Shown one piece after another: positions 40,601-52,200 of a stretch of DNA of 64,000 nucleotides. The stretch lies in assembly GCA_013365325.1 (NCBI GenBank), contig JABVXV010000222.1, forward strand, positions 1-64,000. The letters are read 5' to 3'. The notes under the pieces are model-generated. The model worked only from the letters and a program-made list of their open reading frames with translations. It was not told the DNA's origin and searched no databases. Positions within the stretch are counted from its first letter, which is position 1, and the number at the start of each line of letters is the position of its first letter. The translations under genes were made by a program, and so were the position numbers. Source of the stretch: Dipetalonema caudispina. Taxonomy: Eukaryota; Nematoda; Chromadorea; Rhabditida; Onchocercidae.

Positions 40601-42344
40601 ACAAATGCTGTAAGAGTCAAAAATAGTTATCAACTAAAATTCCATTAAGCCATCGGTGATTTTTTCAGTGATTGTTCAAAGAAGAATCTGATAGCCTAAA
40701 GTGCTAAGTAACCCTATCCTATATTTTAGTACCTCATATCATATTATCAAGGAAATATAATTTTCTATTATGACATTGACGAATACGACATCGACTTATT
40801 ATAGCACTATCTCTTTGAAAAAATTCGTTTCAATCCCTTTTTTTGCTTCTGGAAAAAAATGAAAATGGTGCACATGTTAGGTTAGAACTAATAACTTCAT
40901 TGAACTGCGAAAATTTTAGGCAGAGAGATTTAAACAGAAGACCAATAAAGAAAAAAAAAACACACTCGACGGCGCTGTTCATCCATTTCCACAACGAATC
41001 CGTTCTGATATCCCTGCATCTGAAAAATTTTCCTGCAATTAGAAGAACTTCCGTTTATAATTGAACAAACATTTCTAAAAATAAACAGAGATCATATACG
41101 AATAAAGCTTATATGCATTGTTTAAATTCCTCCACGAAAAAAAAATCAAACTTCGAACTTGACGAATTTTCATACTCACTATAGAAATGGATTTCATGCG
41201 CCAGTATGCATACGATGCAATCACTTCACCGTTATTATTTAGCCTTTCTAGTGAATGACTTTTTGTTCGGAGTAGAATCGGTATGCGGCGATCCGACCAA
41301 TCATGTTTATAGCCGGTAAAATCCTACAATCGGTTGTTCAAAATATCATTATACGTTGTTTAACATGGATTTTTAAATCGTATGTGCAAATCTGAAGCAA
41401 GAAATGAGGCCAAAATGAGTTACTGACTAATCAATTAAATTATTTAAAGTTATATTGACTGGAAACATTAAGGATAAGAATTAGGACCAAATTCAATCGA
41501 TTTGAAAACTTAAAGTCATTAAGATCATTGAGAAATTTAAAAAGATTGCCTGGATCTCAGGTTGAGCATCGGAAAATTTAGGCATATGCATAAGAGCTTC
41601 TGACAAAATTTCTTGTGTGTATTCCGATGAAAATCGCATCGTATCATTTTTTCGTTTGGAACGAATCTGGATGACAAATTCATCCTGACCTTGGGGTGAA
41701 CGTGATAATGGCTTAATTGTTACGAAGTCCTCGTATAACCACTAAAAATCAAAAAGGAAAAAATTAATTCCTCTAATAGAATCAAACTGCATGCTGCACG
41801 AAATGGATTATCTTATAGAGATGTTATCAACTTAATGTTAGCACTCAAACATAAACTTTTACTAATTAGTATTTAGATTTTTTTCTAATCGTTGTATTCT
41901 CACATTATTTAATCTTTGCAATTTCAGTAATTAAAATTGAAATGATAGTCATACAATGAATGTTTTCGAGCAATTGAATTCTCTCGGATGTAGAAAAAAA
42001 AAAAAAAAAATTGTGAACCTGATTTGTTATTTCAAGTGTAGACGGATTATAAGTTGTTACAGCTAGTGTACCGATTGAAAATATTCGTTTGTATCTGTAA
42101 ATAATCTAAATTCATTTTAATCATGAATATTTTAATTCACACATTTAATGCTATCTATCTTTCTTGAAATTTTCAATAAATACAACGAAAAAATCCAAGA
42201 AATAAAATCATCAAAATTAAATGTCGCATAAAAAAAAAAAAGAAAATCACTTCTAAACATATAAACTAACTTTCCCTTCCATGAATGTTTTGTTACCAAA
42301 TAACAAACAATATCACGATTATCAGCAGAAAATGATGCCATCAT
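22148..42344 (-). CDS. rme-8: RME-8 / DNAJC13 endosomal DnaJ protein
   Basis: Forty-eight coding exons join without a phase conflict to 2243 aa, the length typical of the family, and align end to end with animal DNAJC13. RME-8 is a peripheral endosomal co-chaperone that recruits Hsc70 through its J domain and acts with sorting nexins and WASH in endosome recycling and retrograde sorting. The N-terminus has the family's T-K-H-S-W-K-G-K motif and PH-like repeats. The J domain is about residues 1290-1365 with catalytic H-P-D at 1329-1331. Four IWN-type repeats start at about 768, 1198, 1637 (IWD) and 1932, and a GYF-like Trp/Tyr segment lies near 960-1010. The start is Met at 42344: the frame runs upstream but has no Met before a TTTCAG acceptor. 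Intron 3 uses a GC donor. Divergent from sld-2. Confidence 0.97.
23870..23924 (+). other. tRNA-like, GC-richer patch in rme-8 intron 43
   Basis: The stretch is much less AT-rich than the surrounding intron. It holds TGGCGCAGCG, which matches a tRNA A-box, and about 37 bp later GTCTCAAATAC, which resembles a B-box flanked by a short ATTTG/CAAAT stem. It does not fold into a full cloverleaf by eye. A decayed tRNA or tRNA-derived SINE is the best guess. Confidence 0.25.
32581..32602. repeat. (TA)n tract in rme-8 intron 23
   Basis: Dinucleotide TA run about 20 bp from the exon 23 donor. Confidence 0.9.
34609..34642. repeat. (TA)n tract in rme-8 intron 17
   Basis: Dinucleotide TA run about 35 bp upstream of the unusual TTAAAG acceptor of exon 18. 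Confidence 0.9.
35330..42344 (-). other. rme-8: rme-8 exon map, part 1 (exons 1-16)
   Basis: Exons: 42344-42271, 42094-42019, 41741-41550, 41323-41180, 41019-40966, 40607-40465, 40107-39948, 38785-38694, 38506-38340, 38093-38011, 37928-37765, 37250-37043, 36447-36267, 36012-35783, 35656-35534, 35425-35330. They cover the N-terminal PH-like repeats and the start of the helical-repeat body. Exon 3 ends at GCAATC, a GC donor; exon 9 ends at GTTTGT in phase 1, and the upstream GT choices at the same exon would break the frame. Confidence 0.93.
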
Positions 42345-42378
42345 AAGCTGTTCCGCTATATTATAACTTTTCTGCACT

Positions 42379-42402
42379 TCAATCCATCATCAATTTTATC
42401 TG
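42379..42402 (-). promoter_or_regulatory. rme-8 leader: spliced-leader acceptor and tiny uORF
   Basis: Minus strand reads TTAATTTCAG, with the transcript body from 42399. Fifty-five bases precede the rme-8 Met at 42344. Within them an ATG-ATG-GAT-TGA mini-ORF (42390-42379) could tune initiation. Assignment as a trans-splice site is inferred from position and sequence. Confidence 0.5.
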
Positions 42403-43882
42403 AAATTAATTTTTTAAAACTTTCAAAAAGTTATATTTATGTAAATAAATTATAAATTATCATAGCTTAAAATTTCCAATATTATTTATTTCTAACATAA
42501 AAAAAAAAAAAAAAAAATAAACAATCATCATAAAGCTAATGAATATTTTAACCAATAACAATAATTATTTACTATATAACATTTCTACACATTTTAACAA
42601 TTATAAAAATTAATGATACTAAAGAATATAAAATTAATAATCAATCTATATAGTATAACAATTAATTTTTTCTTTTTTTTTTCAATACAAAATAAAATTT
42701 ATTATTGAAAATTTGACAATTTAATACATAAATAAAAATTTTTGAAAATATTTCAAAAACTTCTCGCCTTGTCCTTTTTTTTTTTTTTTCTCTTTTTTAT
42801 TTAATTTTTTTTTTAAATTAAAAAAAAAAAAAAAAAAAAGGAATCCTATCACAAAAATTAACAAAAAGGAGAAAGGAAAAAATTTATTAAATGAAAAAGT
42901 TGCATTTAATTTGCATGCTATGAAATATTTACAAAATATTTCAGATAAATGTGAAACAAAAATTTTCATTAAAAAATTTCGCGCTAAATTTAAAAGTTAT
43001 TAATTTTTCAATTCCCCAAAAAAAAAAAAAAAAAGGATAAGAATGTTTTTTTTTTTTGGGAAATTATTAATGGGAATTTTTGGAATTTTTTTTTTTCTTT
43101 TGAATTGATTAATTTATTCTAAAATAAACAATTTCTTCCAGTTTCTTTCAAGAAAACTAAATTTCACTTCTACTAATCCTATCTTTTCCAAATTTTAGGC
43201 TTGTAAAAATTTTTTTTTTGTACAAATGATATAAATTAATTAATTGATAATAATTTTTTTTTTTTTGTTAAGTTTAAATTAGTATTTATTGTTATTTTTA
43301 TAAGATTTTAATTAATGTAAGTTTTTTTTTTTTTTTTTCTTCTGCTTATTCAGTTAATAATTTATCGTAAATAGATGAAATTTAATATGTTTTAAAATTT
43401 TGTTTAATTCTGATAGCACTATTATTTACCGATTATTTAAGATCAAATTTCTCCGTTAAAACTTTTGTAAGGCAGGGAGGAGGAATTATGATGACACGAT
43501 AATGTCACCTATTAGTCTTTTTTTTTTTTCCTTTCAATAATGTTTTCTTTTTCAGGTGCTAATTAGAGTTGTATAATTGAGCCTATGAATCTAATCCAAA
43601 AGTGTATAAGCAAATATCGTCAAGAATTGGGAGCAGTGTAAATATATTCAAAAGATATTGAACCTTATTCGATAGATAAGATTACATACATTGAAGGAGA
43701 TAAGCTTACAAAATTTTCAATTTAATTTATTTGTTTATTGATTGAAAGTATTAATTTAACAATCGATAATTACTTTTTATCGAATTTCTTTTTTTTTTTT
43801 TTTTTTTTTTTTTTTTGAAGTTAAAGAGAGCATACAAAAATGTTTTAAAAAGAAACTCTCAAAATTAATTTAATATTTCTAG
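42403..43882. promoter_or_regulatory. Shared intergenic region between rme-8 and sld-2
   Basis: About 1.5 kb of AT-rich DNA with long T and A runs separates two divergently transcribed genes, so it must hold both promoters. I see no conserved element beyond the acceptor sites at each edge, and short Lys/Phe frames here are homopolymer artefacts. Confidence 0.5.
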
Positions 43883-43915
43883 AAGGAAGAAAAAATAAGC
43901 TAAAATTTTTTGAAA

Positions 43916-46900
43916 ATGGATGAGCGTTATCAACGTTGGTTGCAAATTTTCAAACAACTCAATGAACATTCCCCAACAAAAGAAGATATCGAATTGATTG
44001 CTCCATCACATATTAAAGGTAATTAATTACTTTTTGCAGTTTTTTCTATCAAAATTTTCCCTCTTAATTTGCAAGATACTTTCTGACAATTTCAGGTTGA
44101 TCGTAGATAAAATAGCTTTTTGTAACTGTAGAATTTTAGTGCCAAAAAATAACTACTGATAATGTTGAAATTGTCAAGGATAGTTAATTTTTTAAATGTC
44201 TATCATAAAGAAAGATGAAAATATTCCAGTATTTTGATTTAGGATTATCCTATAATGCGGAAGCAAGCAAGGATCTTCGAGTAACTTTTACTTTCATTTT
44301 AAAAAATAATTGATGTTTTAGAAGAATATTTCAAATTGCATCCTCCGAAAAAAGTAATTTCGAAACCAATCCAAAAAGTGAAACTGAAAAGATCATTCGA
44401 TGAAAGAGATTGCCTTCCTGAGGTATCTTAATTTGTTTGGTACTATTATACCTACACTAGCTGTAGATTTTAAATTTTCGGTTTAAATTTATTCAAAATC
44501 TGTTCATTTCAGTTATATGGTTTAGTTTCTTCTCAAATTGTTAGTCTGAATTCCTCCTACCATTGTGTAAGGTAATTTTCAAGAGACTATCGGGAGGCAA
44601 CTTAAATTCGATAGAAATTTTCGTGCATTTTCCACTCATATGTTAACTTATACATTAATTGGGATACATCAAGACGGAAAGGAAGAACATGAAACTGATA
44701 GATATTGAATTACTTTACTCAGATGAAGTGAGGCCTTACCTTTAGCCTTTGGAAAACAACTTCGGAATATACGAGAAGGGAAAAGAAGAAAGTTGAGTTA
44801 GTGGGATTGCAAAATTATTTCTAAAAAAAAAGAGAAGGAAATTATTACTGACAATCAGATCGAGTTTTTGAATAAATACTAAATTTTATTTGACTTTTTC
44901 GAATTTGATTAATGTTATAAAGGAATTTTTGTTAATTGCACGAGGTCTTTTTGTTATTTCTCTTCCTGGAAGTTACACTGCTGAAATTAACACTATCTTA
45001 ATGTATTTGAAGTCTTTGAATCTGAGAATGGTTTGCAGCCAGTACTGAAGAAACATCGCGTTAATATGATGATTGCCTCAGGGAGTAAAACATTATCTCA
45101 AACTAGTAAGTTTGTTTAAATTTAATGAAATAAATGGATCTGAAAGATATAGCATTTTTGAAAGTGGTAAAGCCATTTTTGAAAATGGTAAAACCCCGTG
45201 AATTGAAGCATTGTTGAGAAATGCTTGAACACTGACTAAATAACAATTTGAGGGAGAGTTTTAACTCAAAAATCCTTAATGAAGCCATAAAGTGTTTCTC
45301 GAATAAATAAGCGATTCAATCTGGAAAAATTTGAATTGCATACCAAAGTTTTAATAAGCCAAGATTTTTGCTTATCATAATTTAAAATTCCGTTAAATTA
45401 CCTATTATGTCTTATATTTATCTTGTATTTTAGTGGACTCACAATTATTAAGGCGGTCACCACGAAAGCACCCTTCATCATTACTTATTCGTCCAACAAC
45501 ACCCAGGAAAATTACTTCGCCTTTCAAACTAGCGACACGCCGAAGCCTAACCAATGTACTAGAATCGAACATTTTCCAAAACGTAGATGAGGTTTTTTTA
45601 TATTTATGCAGAATCTTCTTTTTAAATAAAATTAATCAATTATAAATGGTTCTAAGGTAAAAATGATAATTTTTTTCACAAATCAAATTAAAAGTTTGCA
45701 AAATTTTCTTTTTAAATAAAATTATTCAATTATAAATGGTTCTAAGGTAAAAATGATAATTTTTTTCACAAATCAAATTAAAAGTTTGCAAAATTTTCTT
45801 TTTAAATAAAATTATTCAATTATAAATGGTTCTAAGGTAAAAATGATAATTTTTTTCACAAATCAAATTAAAAGTTTGCAAAATTTTCTTTTTAAATAAA
45901 ATTATTCAATTATAAATGGTTCTAAGCGAAAAAATATTTTTTAGTCGTCTGCGAGTTTTATAATGCCAGAAAATAAACCTTATACAAATATTGCTCAATG
46001 TAAGTTTATTTGTCATTTTATTATTAGTTCACTTAGCTTTTGCGTGATTTACTTTCTCAACCTGTATAAAACGAGGAATTTCATTCTACGAATTATTTCT
46101 TTCGTTCTGAATGCGAAGAAAAAATTTGTTTTCATCGATATTGGCAAGATGCAAAGCTCTTCATTTAGCATTTTAATAAAGTAGGATGAATCATATTTCA
46201 AGACATAGAGAAGGATTTTTTACAACAATATTTTGTCTGTCTCATTTTTATTCTTCAAGTTTCAGTTTTTTTTTTCTTTTACTTTTTTCTAAAGCATAAA
46301 TGCTAATGGAAATTGATTGCGCATTTCTCTAGCTTATACCGTTTGTTTTTCTTTTTTCACGTATAGTGCAACTTGATGAACAGATATTGCGTCGTTCTCC
46401 ACGAAAGCATCCTTCATCATATAATGAAGTCCTATTATCGCCACAAAAACCTTTGTTATTATCACAACCAATCGTTTGCCGTCGTTTAAGCAGTCTATTG
46501 GGTTCAGTTAGTGATGTTGAAAATGAAAAGGTAATTTTCATTTTATTAACCAAACTCGGGAAAAAATACTTTTTCTGACATTACTATTTACGTTATTTGT
46601 GCAAATTCTGGTTTTATATATTGGAGAAAATGTCAATTCTCATTTTTTATTCTTTTCAGGAAACTGCCGGTTTAAATGATTCATTTGAATCAACCAACGA
46701 AGATGAAAATGAAAAAAATCCAGAAGAAAATTTGCAAGAACCAAACAATGTATGTGCTGATGGGGAGCAACAGCCATTTTTAGATGAAAAAGAATGTTTG
46801 AAGAGAAGAATTCGAGGAAAAAATGAAAATTACCGACGTTTAAAGATGAAGAAGAGTTATACACATGGTGTATCATTAGCGAAAAAGAATTTCAGAAAAT

Positions 46901-46926
46901 GGCGAAGGACTCGTAACAGACGGTGA
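43916..46926 (+). CDS. sld-2: SLD-2-like replication-initiation factor (Sld2/RECQL4 N-terminal type)
   Basis: Exons 43916-44018, 44322-44422, 44513-44539, 45039-45105, 45434-45591, 45945-45999, 46367-46530 and 46660-46926 join in phase to 313 aa. The N-terminus (Trp8, Phe12, P-T-K-E-D-I at 20-25, then I-K-x2-Y) matches the Sld2/RECQL4 N-terminal motif. The middle has CDK consensus sites S/T-P-x-K/R at Ser108, Thr122, Ser128, Ser181 and Ser195. The basic C-terminus (N-Y-R-R-L-K-M-K-K, then Lys/Arg to the end) matches the conserved Sld2 tail. No helicase domain follows, as in worm SLD-2. In the family, CDK-phosphorylated Sld2 binds the Dpb11/MUS-101 BRCT protein to load the replicative helicase at origins, in the nucleus. 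An acceptor at 43881-43882 suggests trans-splicing. Exon 3, only 27 bp, is the least certain. Confidence 0.75.
45611..45926. repeat. 90-bp tandem repeat, about 3.5 copies, in sld-2 intron 5
   Basis: Units 45661-45750 and 45751-45840 are identical and 45841-45926 is the same until its last bases. A diverged partial copy is at 45611-45660. The array begins 20 bp past the exon 5 donor and ends about 20 bp before exon 6. It has no spacers and is not a CRISPR. Confidence 0.97.
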
Positions 46927-49212
46927 TGCATAAAACTTGTACGATTTTTAATTATTCCTTTTATTAACTCTTCACTTTGAGATATTGTTACCTTCTTTTC
47001 TTCTTTCCATCTTTCTTTTTATGATCACTCTGAGTTTGAAATTTCGTTCAAAGTCAAATTCAATGTGGTATCTTAGTTCATTTCGATGAAGAAATTTCAG
47101 TCGCACAAATTCACAAACTGGTAAGACTATATTATGTAGAAGACAAGTTTTTAACAGCTCTCGTAATGTTTTTTGGTCAGAGAAAAAGACGAAGAATAGT
47201 TAGAAATTACACATACTTCCATGAATGTTAAAATAGAAATGAATAAAACCAATTTTCATTGGAAGACAAAAATATTGGTAAACTTTTCAGAAAAAAATTA
47301 CGTTTTTTGAAGTCTGTTTTTGATTTAAATTTTGTTTGAAACTCATATATTTTTTGGCTCATTTATTATCTGTGAAGTTTGGTCACTGTGATTTTTAAAT
47401 ATACCATTCAGGATTAACAGTTGTGGTCATTGGTCATTTGTTATGGCTGAGTTGTTAATTCATTTTGATAAAGTTATTTATTGGGTTTATTGAAATTTAC
47501 TAGTTCGTTTAGTCTGATAACTCGTTATTGTGAGCGAAATTGTATTCCACTGAATTCAGCATATTTGACGAAATTTATGAATTTTGACCTATTGTTGTAT
47601 GGTATATAAGCAAACAGCATAAACTACTGATTGAATAAAACAAAGCAAAGTCCTCATAACTAACAGTCAAATACAACATTTCTTATGATTGGTCAGATGT
47701 TTTTCAATGATTAAAACTGATCGTCCAATTTGTACTACTGATTGAACATGAAACAATAATTTGAATTTAACTAACTAATTATGCCAATTCATTGAGTTAT
47801 TTTAGTTGAATAAAGAAATTTAACAAATATATCCGATTGGTATTTCTGAAACTATTCCATTGTTACTTATTTCTTTCCTGTATAACGTTATAAAATTATC
47901 CATGTGGAAATTTTTTAAATAATATTTGCAAAAGTAATGAATAAAATTTTTACTTTTTTAACTTCAGCATTATGCAAAATAGATGCAAACTATCAATATA
48001 AAATGGAAAAAAAAAAACGAGAAAATTCTTCAAAATAACAACAAAAAAAAAAAAAAAGAATGTGTGCAGAATAACGTAAAGCTACTTTAATACAATAAAC
48101 AATAATTAAATACACAAATATGACAAAAAAAAAAGTTCTATTTTTCTTTTTTGTTGCTAAGGCAAATTTAATATTTTCTTTATTATCAATTACATTAGTG
48201 ATAAATTTTGATATATAAAAGAAGGAAGGAAAAATGAAAAATAAATGAATATATCCTTCAACAAAGTTTTTTTGTTTTTTTTTTCCACACTAAAATAATT
48301 ACAAATAATTTTGAGATAACAACTTAACAGATATATTTCTTTTTCAATTTCAGACAATTAATTACTTATTATCTAATTTTGTTAATTAATTACTTTCATA
48401 TAAAATTTTATCATACAAATACAAATATTTAATCGATATGTATAGGCAAAGGGATTATTGAAAATGTAGCACAAAATTATTGAGGTAAATTAATGAAGAA
48501 CAAAATGTTCTTCTAAATACCCTGCTGCTTATATATATATGCAGTATATACGAGGAACTTGGAAGATAATATTACTTTTTTTTTTTTTTTTTTGTAATTT
48601 ATTTATTAATAATAATATTACTATTACTATAATATAGCCAGTATAGAAGTTAACAATTTCCAATTCAACTATTCCTTATCAATCATTGATTTCTAATTTA
48701 TCAATCTTCTAATAACTGTTACTTTGTTTGTCTATCAAGACTATCAATGAAATAATGAATTTCTTACTGTTGCTAGTTCATCGATTATATTTTTAATTCT
48801 ATAAATTTTTAATTTCATTGATTAAATACTTAAAGCTCATCATGTGAAATGAAAAGATTGGGGAAAAGATAAATGTTAATATTCACTTTTAGTTCCATTT
48901 TTACGGCAGTAATTAAATATTTGATGTCATCGTATATAATCCAAATTCTATGCTTTATATAAATCATAACAATTAAATATGATACCGAAAACCAATCTCT
49001 TTTTTTTTCTTCTTGTTTGTATTTAATTTCAAAAGTTATTAAAACTTGGAAAAAGTTGTAAATTTACTTGAAATATCTTTTCCCTAAATTTATTGAAATC
49101 GTTTATTTGACACAAATAAAAGATGAAATATTCATCATTATAATGACAATAAATGATTTCAAATTGTTGGCAGTTTTCATTTTCCTTTTTTTCCCATTAA
49201 TTAATTAATTAG
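46927..49212. other. Convergent intergenic region (sld-2 and innexin 3' ends)
   Basis: AT-rich with poly-A and poly-T runs and no exon signal that I recognise. It should hold the 3' UTRs of both flanking genes, which point towards each other. Confidence 0.6.
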
Positions 49213-52200
49213 TTAATGGAAAAATTCCTCATGAAAACTATCACCAGTATCAACATCATCCAGTTTTGATGTTACAGGATGAGCTAAAGCTGGTGGCGGT
49301 GGTGGTGATGATGGTAACAATAGCGCCCGTTTTTTTTCATCATCAAGATAATTCTTCCATAATGCTGCTACAATATCTGTTGTAATTAAATCTCCTGCAT
49401 TTGCCGCTATAATTCGTAAGATAAAAATTCCATCTTTTCGTAAGCATCGATTAACGAAATGTTCCAAAACGTTATGCGCTATAATTGCAATAATTTATTT
49501 TATATTTTATTATCATTTAATTTAATTTAAGTTTTTTCTTTTTTAAAAAAAAGAAAAAAAAACTACATTAAATGAAATCAATAAATGCATCAAAATATTC
49601 ATAATAAAATAATCGACACAAAAAATGCAAAAAAAGAAAAATTTTTTAGATTTCCTTTTTCACCTAATAAATTTAAATTATAGTAATTTTAGCGTATTGT
49701 AAATATTAAACAGCTAAACTGAGCGAAATTTCTATTTAAAATTATAAATAAAATATTTCGAAAGATTACAAATAGTATATTTTGCTGATTTCAAATATTT
49801 TTAAAGGAAGAGAACTGAAATACGCTATAGAATTTCTTAAAGAAAGAATTTTGAAAGAAGGAAAAGTTGATCTGATGATAAATAAATGGAAGTATCAGGT
49901 TTATAATAAATTAATTATTAGTTTTATCAGTATCACTATCTTTTATTTTCAATTATAATTATCACTGAATATTATCGGAAATTTACAAAGTTAGAAAAAA
50001 TTAGAAACAAAAAATGAAAAGATTTGATATTGGTCTAAAAGTTGTTTAACAATGAACTTCGCATATACAGTCAAAATGAAACCTTCCAGGAATTCATAAA
50101 ACATATAATTCCAAATGAGAATTTGATCAATAATTAGCCCAGAAGAGAGTGAAATTTTTGACTAAATATAAATTTAACCCATTAGTTAGGTTTATTTTGG
50201 CTAATTTTGTAAAATTATAAATTTTATCTATTAGTTAAGTCTATTTTGATTAATTTCGTCATATTTTTAAATATTTTTTCCTTCTTTTTTTTTTCATTTG
50301 TGTTTTACAATAATTTACGATGAAAATTTGCTCATATAAAAATACAAAAAAAAAAATTTTGAATGAAAAAAAAAGAATTATTTAGAAAATTTTGAATTAA
50401 AAAAATTTCCTTCAACTCTTTCCTTTTTTAGTTAAATTATAAAATATGAAATAATTACATGAAATAAATTACCTTGTCCATCCAAAAGTCCATACACACG
50501 TAAGTACTGAGCAATGAATGAATACTGTTGAGTTTCAAGGAAAGACATACAGTACCAATATATTAAGGATGCTATTGTTGATACGATCACTAATAGTATC
50601 CACCACCATAAAAATAAATATACCTATAAACAAATAATTTCTATTTACAATTATTAAGTGAATAATATTTAAGTTAGTAATATTGATTACTAAGTAATAT
50701 TTAAGTAACGTTTAAATTACTAATCTCTTCAATTATTCTGTTTTTTTTTTTTTGAAATTCTAAAAACTACCAAAAAAAAAGTTCTCATTTTTGCATAAAT
50801 TATCATTTAAATTAACTGATTATAAATGAATCAAATGGAAAAATACAATTTAAAACAAAATCAAAGTGTCTGGTAAGTAATGTAGAGGTACGGTATAAGG
50901 TACGGTACATCAGTTACCTGAGGAAAAATAATAACTTTTTTATTGATTATAGAAGAATTAAAAGGAAAAGTTGTAAATAATTAATATAGTTGAGTGTATT
51001 CTAGAAATTCAACACATAAATGCTTGTAAAATTTTAAAAGCATAATTGAAATTGATATTTTTTTTAATTGTTAAGTCTTTGCTAAATTAATTTTAAGAAA
51101 AAATTCCATGTTTTAACTAAATTTTAAATATAAAAATTGAAAATTCAAACTTTTTCATTGAACATATTAATCATTAGAACACATTGAACAGTATGCCTAT
51201 GCTTGTTACCCAATACTCGAACATCAAAATCACACATTGTCACTCTAAATTATAAAATTTATTAAGTATGCTTGAACTAAGTTAATTTTGAAAATTTTGA
51301 ATTAAGCACTGTAGTCTTCATTTTTTTCTTCCATTTCAGATTCTTTCTTTTTTTAGGTCTTTTTAGTGTTTCAAGATTTCAAAATCTTAAGGAAAATTTG
51401 AAATATCATTTCATTATAAAATTTTATATAACATTCGAATTTTACAAAAGAAAAAAGAAAAGAAGAAATCCTAATTTCATTAATTGATTTTAGAAATTAA
51501 ATACAAAAAAGAAAAAGAAAACCTCGGGAAATGTCCTGATTCTTGCCATTCACGACCATTTGCCAAATCACGAAGGATTTCAAAACCCCAAAATGTATAA
51601 TCGGTACCAAGGAAACTATTTAATAAGACAAATTGTGTAACAGCTTGTAAAAGATAAATAAACTTCACCGACATATACAGCAATGTTAGATACGATCCCT
51701 AAAATTCAATTTAAATTATGAATTTCAAATTAAATAAAGCTTGAAATTTTTCTCTTCGACATTATTAAATTCATGCAGACATAATTTTTTTTACAACTGA
51801 AATACAAACAATTAATTTACTTCTTAATTTCTTAATCTTACAACAACAAAAAAAAAATAAAGAAGAACAGTAGCAACAATAAATTTATGTGTTAAAATTA
51901 AAATAAAATTTAGTAATTTAAACTTCCATATATGAAAATTAATAGTATTAATTCGAAACTTTTGTATTCTAATATTAACTTATCTCACAAAAATTTTGTT
52001 TTTCTTTTTTTTTTTTTTGAAATTTTCATAAATTATAAAATAAACATACATATGTATTATTACAATTATCTTACCTTACGCAAAAGGAACGATATCGGAT
52101 TTTGACGCATCAAATTTCGTTGTATTTTCAATGAGTCGTAAATATGCGTAGCTACGACAGCTACTGAATCTTTACGTTTATCGGACTGCATATTGTTTAC

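Noticed and set aside
42721..42969. 82-codon Lys/Phe frame upstream of rme-8
   Set aside because: Made of poly-A and poly-T runs, with no similarity.
44540..44571. Longer version of sld-2 exon 3 ending at GTAATT
   Set aside because: It would leave two bases over and put a stop into exon 4; the GTTAGT donor at 44540 keeps the frame.
45611..45926. CRISPR-like array
   Set aside because: Repeats are contiguous with no unique spacers and lie in a eukaryotic intron.
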